This document shows, piece by piece, positions 58,547 through 64,000 of a stretch of DNA of 64,000 nucleotides (positions are counted from its first letter, which is position 1; each line of letters begins with the position of its first letter). The translations under genes were made by a program, and so were the position numbers. Source of the stretch: Combretum micranthum (Eukaryota; Streptophyta; Magnoliopsida; Myrtales; Combretaceae); contig JAMXBD010000433.1 of assembly GCA_024138025.1 (NCBI GenBank), positions 248,001 through 312,000 on the forward strand, written 5' to 3'. The notes beneath the pieces are model-generated. The model worked only from the letters and a program-made list of their open reading frames with translations. It had not been told where the DNA came from and did no database searches.

Positions 58547-59819
58547 CTATAGGCTTATTTTGGGGCTGGACGGGTGCTTCTTAAAAAGGGATTTGAAGGG
58601 TGAGATCCTTAGTGCCGTGGCATGTGATGCAAATGACCAGATGTACCTAGTTGCATGGGCATATGTGGAAGGTGAGACTAAGGATAGCTGGGCATGGTTC
58701 CTTAGTAATTTGGACCATATTATCAGCTTCAGTACACAAGAATAATTCACCATAATTAGCGACATGCAAAAGGTACTTGTCAATACATAATTTGGACCTT
58801 ATTTCTCTTATCATTGGTTTGGTGATCAATTAATATTTAAATTGTTTTTTTTTTTTGTTCGACAGGGATTGGAACAAGTAATATCCAACGCATATCCCCT
58901 TGTAGAGCATTGATTTTGTGCGTGCCATTTTTTTGCTAACTAAACGGAGAAACATAAAAGGTCGTTTACTTAAGCACCTCTTTTAGGCAGCGTATAAGTC
59001 AACAACTTCTAGAGAGTTAGAGGAGAATGTCCTGAAGATAAGGAATGTAAAACCAAAAGCTGTGGATGATTTGCTTAAGAAGAATCCAAAAAATTGGTAT
59101 AAAGTAATGTTCAAGTACAACACAAAATGTGATGTTGTTGACAACATGTCAGAGTGCTTCAACACAATAATCGTAGAAGTAAGACTCTCGTCTATCGTGT
59201 CGATGATGGAATGTATCAAAAAACAAGTCATGGGTAGGATTACTGCAAAAATTTTAAGAAGGTAGCAAGTGAACATAGCACTATACTCCTAGAACATGTG
59301 TACGAATAGAATAGATAAAAAAAATGCAAGTTCCAATTGCCATGTACTGCCTAACGGCCACATGGAATGCTAACTGCAACAGGGGACTGATGCCTATGCT
59401 GTTGATATTGGCAATAAAAATTGCACATGTAACCTATGGTCTCTATGTGGATTGTGGAATTTCTTGTGCCTACACTTGTGCATGTATATTGTATTTGGGG
59501 CATAACATGTATTATTATCAGTAGGCAGTACACAACAATAACTTATAAGAAAACATAAAAGCATGCTATAATGTCCGTCCCTTGTGCAAAGTTTTGGAAA
59601 AGGACTTCAATGGAAACACTTATTCCACCCGTCCCAAAGAACCTCCTTAGTCATCCCAAGAGAAGCAGGAACAAGGAAGAGGGTAACCACATGGGGGCCT
59701 ACACAGGACCGACTCCAGTTATGACGTGCCAATTATGTGGTAAACATAACCACAATACTCGTGGATGTCCAACTCGAAAGGACCAGTCTATGTTATTTGA
59801 TCCATCATGTTTTACCTAA
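58547..59819 (+). pseudogene. MULE (Mutator-like) transposase relic
   Basis: Transposase of the MuDR type, N-terminus missing. LILGLDGCFL (58,555-58,584) holds the first catalytic Asp. YLVAWAYVEGETKDSWAWFL is the next hallmark block. FTIISDMQK holds the second Asp. An intron follows (58,773-58,865, AAAAG^GTACTT...CGACAG^GGATTG), then GLEQVISNAYPLVEH, a TGA where related proteins read HRFC, and LF-TAG-AAYKST. PKNWYKVMF and CDVVDNMSECFNTIIVEVRL follow (59,086-59,187). A decayed SWIM zinc finger (NCTCNLW, GISCAYTCACI) lies at 59,420-59,485. The C-terminal CQLCGKHNHNTRGC knuckle is at 59,729-59,770. Stops and frame changes rule out activity. Confidence 0.88.
58773..58865 (+). other. Intron retained in MULE relic
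   Basis: 93 bp, GTACTT donor and TTCGACAG acceptor with a T-run before it. Removing it joins ISDMQK to GLEQVI as in intact MULE transposases, which shows this copy derives from DNA transposition, not a processed transcript. Confidence 0.75.
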
Positions 59820-59880
59820 TTGAATAGGGCAATAAAATGTGTGTTTATTGTGCGTTATGTGTATATATCTTATATGATAG

Positions 59881-60226
59881 GCAGCGAGCAAAGCTGGAAT
59901 GAGTGGGGTACACCAACAGGACATGGCGGAACAACATTCAAGCCCTTCAAGTAATGATCCCAATAGTTCAAGGCACAAGATATGTCATCGAGAAAATAAA
60001 CAATGGTTGCTTTATGTATTAAATAGAAAAGTGAGAAGGGTTGTGGTGGTTTCATAGCACACGGAGAGAGATCATTCTAAAAAACAATGTACTATAATTA
60101 CACACCGGAGTGAAGTGGTCACTCCATTCAGTTGGACATCTCCTCCCATCCAACGATGCATATTACTGCAACAACCTACCTAGGTTATGCAAGGAGTAAG
60201 CCAAAATCATGTGCAAGAAGGTAGAG
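59881..60226 (+). pseudogene. MULE C-terminal tail exon(s), 5' part
   Basis: After a TATATGATAG acceptor-like site, an open stretch reads AASKAGMSGVHQQDMAEQHS (59,881-59,940) and ends in a Ser/Asn-rich segment, as is common in MULE tails. Another stretch, MQGVSQNHVQEG, starts at 60,188 and is cut by the hAT element. Assignment rests on position and composition only. Confidence 0.45.
60219..60226 (+). repeat. hAT target-site duplication, left (AGGTAGAG)
   Basis: Identical to 61575-61582. The 8 bp length is diagnostic of hAT transposition. Confidence 0.92.
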
Positions 60227-61077
60227 TAGGGATGTAAACGGGTCGGGTCATTCTGTCCTAAACCTGACCCGATTATAAAAGGGGTGTCCCAGAACCCGAC
60301 CCGACTTTTAGGAACCAGATCCGACCCGAACCCGACCCGATAAATTAATGGAAAATCTTAATCTTTTATCTTTTCCACAGTAGGTTTTTTTTTAATCATC
60401 TATGTTTTGCCATATTATTACGATGTCATCTCATATTAAAAAAATAATTAAATTAAACCTCAGATGAATTGATTCAGTTCATTTTCCTCTCTCGCTTTTC
60501 ATGACAAGCTACATAATAAATAAATAAAAAAAGAGCCATCTCTTGGTCATATATATATATCTTAAGTCTCTAAGACAAGTCTCTAAGACAAGAAATAATA
60601 AAGATATTTATATACTCTTATTAAGAAGCCAGATAATAAAGAAAAGTGTATAATTAATTTAGAAAGTGGATTTTTTCATTTTTGAGTTTCAAACAAGTAT
60701 CTAAACAGTACACTCGTTAAAATCATTGAAAAGAAAATTTTATTTACTATCCGACATTTATAACACAGTCAAATAAAAAGACCTGAAACTGCACATAATA
60801 GTTGAAATGGAAATATATATATATTTAATTTAGTCTTTGCATGCAAGAATTGTATTTGCTTAACACGAAAATATTCACTAAACAAAAATTACCATTACTT
60901 CCGCAATATTTTTATCCCCTCTTCCCCCAGTGCCCAATAGCTTTTTTTTTTTTTTTTTCTACACACTTAAATGATTAGATGTGGAGCACAATTTAAGGAT
61001 TGCTCTAACCTTCTAAACTCCCACCAAATCCTACCTGTTCAAGCTATTATTTATTTATTAGAAGACTTACATATATC

Positions 61078-61117
<40 letters not shown>

Positions 61118-61574
61118 TGATGACATTACACGACGATCTATATATTCTTGATTTATTTGTCATTATATATATATAATATCTATTTTTCTGAGAAAATTAA
61201 TTTTTATACTTTGTTATGTTGCATGGGAAAGAAATGAATTTGAAAAAGTGGGGAAGGTTGCACATGGAAATCGATTTTCTCTGGATAATTGGTCAGTGAT
61301 TATTAATTGTAAATATAATTTATATCCTATCATGTGACTCAATACATGAATAACAAAATGATTATATGAAATGCATCATTCAACTAATAAACAAGTAAAT
61401 TCCTTAAACTAAAATTTTTTAATTTTTCTTAATTAATTCGGGTTGGGTTTTCCCAACGGGTTATGAGTACAACACAAAACCCAATCCTAAACCCTATAGG
61501 GTCTGACCCTATAGGATTTTTAGCTGGACTGGCGGGCGGGTACCCTATAACGACCCGCCCCGGTTGCATCCCTA
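60227..61574. mobile_element. Non-autonomous hAT element, 1,348 bp
   Basis: Terminal inverted repeats TAGGGATGTAAACGGGTCGG (left) and, reversed, TAGGGATGCAACCGGGGCGG (right). Perfect 8 bp duplication AGGTAGAG outside both ends. Subterminal regions are dense with ACCCGACCCG / CGGGT motifs, as in the plant hAT family with GGGATGTAAACGGG termini. The interior is AT-rich with an (AAT)n run (61,080-61,114) and no transposase, so it needed a transposase in trans. It sits inside an exon-like stretch of the MULE tail. Confidence 0.93.
61080..61114. repeat. (AAT)n microsatellite inside hAT element
   Basis: About eleven AAT units. Confidence 0.92.
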
Positions 61575-61582
61575 AGGTAGAG
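61575..61582 (+). repeat. hAT target-site duplication, right (AGGTAGAG)
   Basis: Identical to 60219-60226. Confidence 0.92.
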
Positions 61583-62326
61583 ATAAGCAACTGGATAATG
61601 ACGTAGATGGGATTTTAACTCAGGGGATCACCTATAAGTAATGTTTACAAGCTATCGATTCACTTGTATTGTGATATTTAAGTGTTATTTCCCTTTAATT
61701 GTTTGAATAGGATAATGCACTTATTGCAACTACCAATGCTACTAGATCCCTTACTCAACAGAGCATGGACAATTTAGTTGATGCCATTATAGTCACACCA
61801 CGAATTACTAAGAGCTTGGCCAAGATAAGTCCTTCGACTAATGCTCCCACATGCACACAATCTACCATCTAGTCTTCATCGCAACTTTCACAAGCAAAAG
61901 GGATCATAAGTTTGTTGTTCTTAGACTCATTCTCAAATGTTGCTAAATATTTCATGTGCTTTTTGCAATTTCTTCACATAAATTATGCTATGTAGCAATT
62001 GGTTGACAAAGGTTAGGTAAATGAAAAAGGTGATCGCATGAAGAAAGCTTGCGTGAAGATGCCTAGTTTACCAAATTACCAACTACATCCATTGCAAGAC
62101 ATCAACAACAACTGCAAACTAATATGGAAGATGCTTAAGCAAAAAAGCCTATTAGCACACAATTTTTTTGGGAAAACTAAAGCCAAGATGCAAGAGCAAG
62201 ATGATTAAAGAGGCTCACTTTTGTAGGAAAAAATTTGATGGTATACTATTCATCGAGTTGGAGAAGTTAAGTGATGAAAACAAAGGTAGTGGGAATGCGA
62301 TGCAAGAGAGCTGTGCCATGGAATAG
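61575..62326 (+). pseudogene. MULE C-terminal tail exons, 3' part
   Basis: GRDKQLDNDVDGILTQ continues the reading interrupted by hAT. After a GTTTGAATAG acceptor-like site, 61,711-61,869 reads NALIATTNATRSLTQQSMDN and on to TCTQSTI, then TAG. A further open stretch (62,210-62,326), FDGILFIELEKLSDENKGSG and so on, ends at TAG. They look like tail exons of the same gene, but no conserved domain supports this. Confidence 0.4.
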
Positions 62327-63050
62327 GATGTTTAGAGCTTTTTTTTCTTTTATTTCACTTGGATGGTAGTGCAATGATGTGCTTTGTCTTGTTGCTATAT
62401 TGTTAATGGACCAGCTGGGAATTGCTTCCTATTAATCCCCTTTTTTTTAGGGGCATCAGGTGTAACATGGTCTACTTTTTAGATGCCCTAGGTGAAGGAT
62501 GGGATTCAATGTAAGGCAAGTTGCTCAACTATATATATGGCTTTTTTTTTTTTTTTGCAAGCATGATGTATTGAACTTGTTTAATTTAATGTTAATTGAG
62601 TACTAACTATGTTGTCTTGGTAATTGCATGATGTTCATTGATTAATGTCTTCCAACCTATTATGGGACAGGTGCTAGGCCTATGAAGCATCTTTTGTCCA
62701 ACTTTGTCTAAAGGTTTAAGACAATTGTGATGTATTAAAAGACAACTTTGGCTATGGGTTTAAGACAAGCCAATGTGCATGTCATGTGTGTTTGGCGGTC
62801 TATATTATGATAGTTTATGTTTAATTTTAACATGTATTAAAAGATAACTTTAGCTATGGGTTTAAGAGATTTGCAACATTAGAGAACAAAAGGCATCAAT
62901 TAATCATTGAAACAAATGTACATTCATCATATTGGCATACATGTTCCATTTCTCTACATTGATTTACCCTCTAAAGACATTCTTAGATATCTCAAATGTT
63001 CATTCACGCTCCAGACATAAAAGGACTATATCAAACTACTTAACATAACT
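62327..63050. other. Intergenic DNA with short direct repeats
   Basis: ATGTATTAAAAGA(C/T)AACTTTGGCTATGGGTTTAAG-like units occur at about 62,731 and 62,831, and a partial one at about 62,700. No gene. Confidence 0.5.
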
Positions 63051-63053
63051 TCA

Positions 63054-63589
63054 CTACCTAAAGACAACCAAATACATCAAAATTTCAATCCATGTGGCTA
63101 TGAGTATATACTTGTACAACGAGCTAATATTTTCATGTCCTCTATCCTGCACCTCTTCTTGGATTTTTTTTTTTTTTCCGCGGAATCAAGTTACTTACTA
63201 CAGACTCATTCAATGCATCCTTATTCTTGTCTAACACAAGCGTTTGCAATACATAGTTTCCATACCTTAGCCTCTGCAATTTAGTCATGTTGTCTTCAAC
63301 CACTGATCTAAGCATGTTCTCGCTATACTCATTATAATCACGATGTTCTATTTGAACTCCGTTCCCGCCATGAGCCCAACAATAATAATCATAACCATGA
63401 ACCTATTAAACATAGCAATGACCATTAGAAATACGAAAAAACATAATAATTGTCATTTCAATCAAATAAAGGATGAATTTGTTGACGATGTACCTTGTTG
63501 AATCAAGGGCAACCAAAGATTCTGCACCTATTGCTCATAGGAGTCCTTGTAACTACAACTCTTATCCTTAATCTGCAATAACACTTCAT
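63054..63589 (-). pseudogene. GRF-type zinc-finger membrane protein (one stop, one frameshift)
   Basis: Two exons on the minus strand, 63,589-63,494 and 63,402-63,054, with intron CAAG^GTACATC...TTTAATAG^GT. Exon 1 reads MKCYCRLRIRVVVTRTPMSN, then RCRIFGCP, matching the GRF zinc finger (C-x-C, T-x-x-N-x-R-x-F-x-x-C). A TGA follows where an Arg codon (CGA) is likely. Exon 2 gives HGYDYYCWAHGG with the fourth Cys, then a helical, charged segment ending VVSNLIPRKKKK. At a 14-base A run (63,164-63,177) the frame breaks. With one A fewer, it runs to a hydrophobic tail (YILIATWIEILMYLVVF) and a TAG at 63,054, as plant GRF proteins often end in a membrane helix. Function of this family in plants is largely unknown. 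Confidence 0.65.
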
Positions 63590-64000
63590 ATCAACCACAT
63601 TGTTGTTGGGCTAACAAGATATCGATGATGTTGAGTGATTCCCTGATCTACCCATTAATCGTATTATTTGTTTGCTTTGTTGCCCCCTTCCACCTTCGAA
63701 CACCCAATCCTACTGTCATAACAAGTACGCAACAATGGGGGACTTAAGGTCTTATGGAAACAAGAATAAGGAAATTAGTTCACGGACAGGCACATTAGGT
63801 ACACAACAATGGGAAATGACAGTTTGGATGGAGTCAATTTCCTTTTCTATTCTTTTTCTCTGATAAATTATGATTTTGGTGAAATGGGTTCATTAAAAAA
63901 CTCCTTCTCTATCCAAGTCATGGTAAGATGAGCCTGGTTATGTTGTCTAATTTATTTTTTATTGAATTTACACATGGTAGTTGCTTATTGGTCAAAATTG
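63590..64000. other. Window end, nothing recognised
   Basis: Upstream side of the GRF gene. The plus-strand open frame 63,672-63,863 has no recognisable domain. Confidence 0.4.

Overview
This window is nuclear DNA from a flowering plant, probably a eudicot. It is AT-rich, gene-poor and packed with decayed transposons. The one clear host gene is a four-exon 3-hydroxy-3-methylglutaryl-CoA reductase (HMGR) with plant-type domain order, GT-AG introns and a C-terminal catalytic histidine. Nothing in the sequence names the species.

Layout. 1-1480: gag-protease relic of a Tat/Ogre-type Ty3 retrotransposon. 1.5-9.2 kb: non-coding DNA with degenerate tandem repeats and a MITE. 9.9-10.9 kb: broken SANT/trihelix plus NAM-associated ORF, the type found in PIF/Harbinger elements and their relatives. 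11.0-12.84 kb: 3' end and LTR of a probable Ty1/copia element, ending beside a 33-base C tract. 14.57-15.14 kb: LTR-like fragment. 15,296-24,455: a complete 9.16 kb non-coding LTR element (LARD of Tat/Ogre type) with 2.2 kb LTRs, matching 5 bp target duplication, tRNA-Arg-type primer site, polypurine tract and an internal array of roughly 30 units of about 36 bp. 25.4-32.5 kb: dispersed repeats, a long inverted repeat and a hAT-like element just upstream of the gene. 33,096-38,515: HMGR, with two single-base frameshifts in exon 1. 38.5-52.8 kb: AT-rich intergenic DNA with palindromic MITEs and a tRNA-Glu-like sequence. 52.78-58.55 kb: multiply broken Ty3/gypsy element (gag, protease, RT, RNase H, integrase). 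58.55-62.33 kb: MULE transposase pseudogene with splice sites still visible, interrupted by a 1,348 bp hAT element with perfect 8 bp target duplication. 63.05-63.59 kb, minus strand: GRF-type zinc-finger gene broken by one nonsense codon and one homopolymer frameshift.

How the parts relate. HMGR would supply mevalonate for cytosolic isoprenoids if the two exon 1 indels are sequencing errors; if they are real it is a recent pseudogene. The transposon layers can be ordered: MULE first, then the Ty3 element against its coding region and the hAT element in a downstream exon. In-frame stops in the Ty3 and MULE relics fall largely where related proteins have Gln, Arg or Trp, as expected from deamination of methylated cytosine.

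I did not find a convincing undescribed biochemical system. The most informative structures are the hAT-in-MULE nest, the LARD with Pol III-like boxes and tandem array, the GRF gene, and the repeat family shared between HMGR intron 3 and two intergenic sites.
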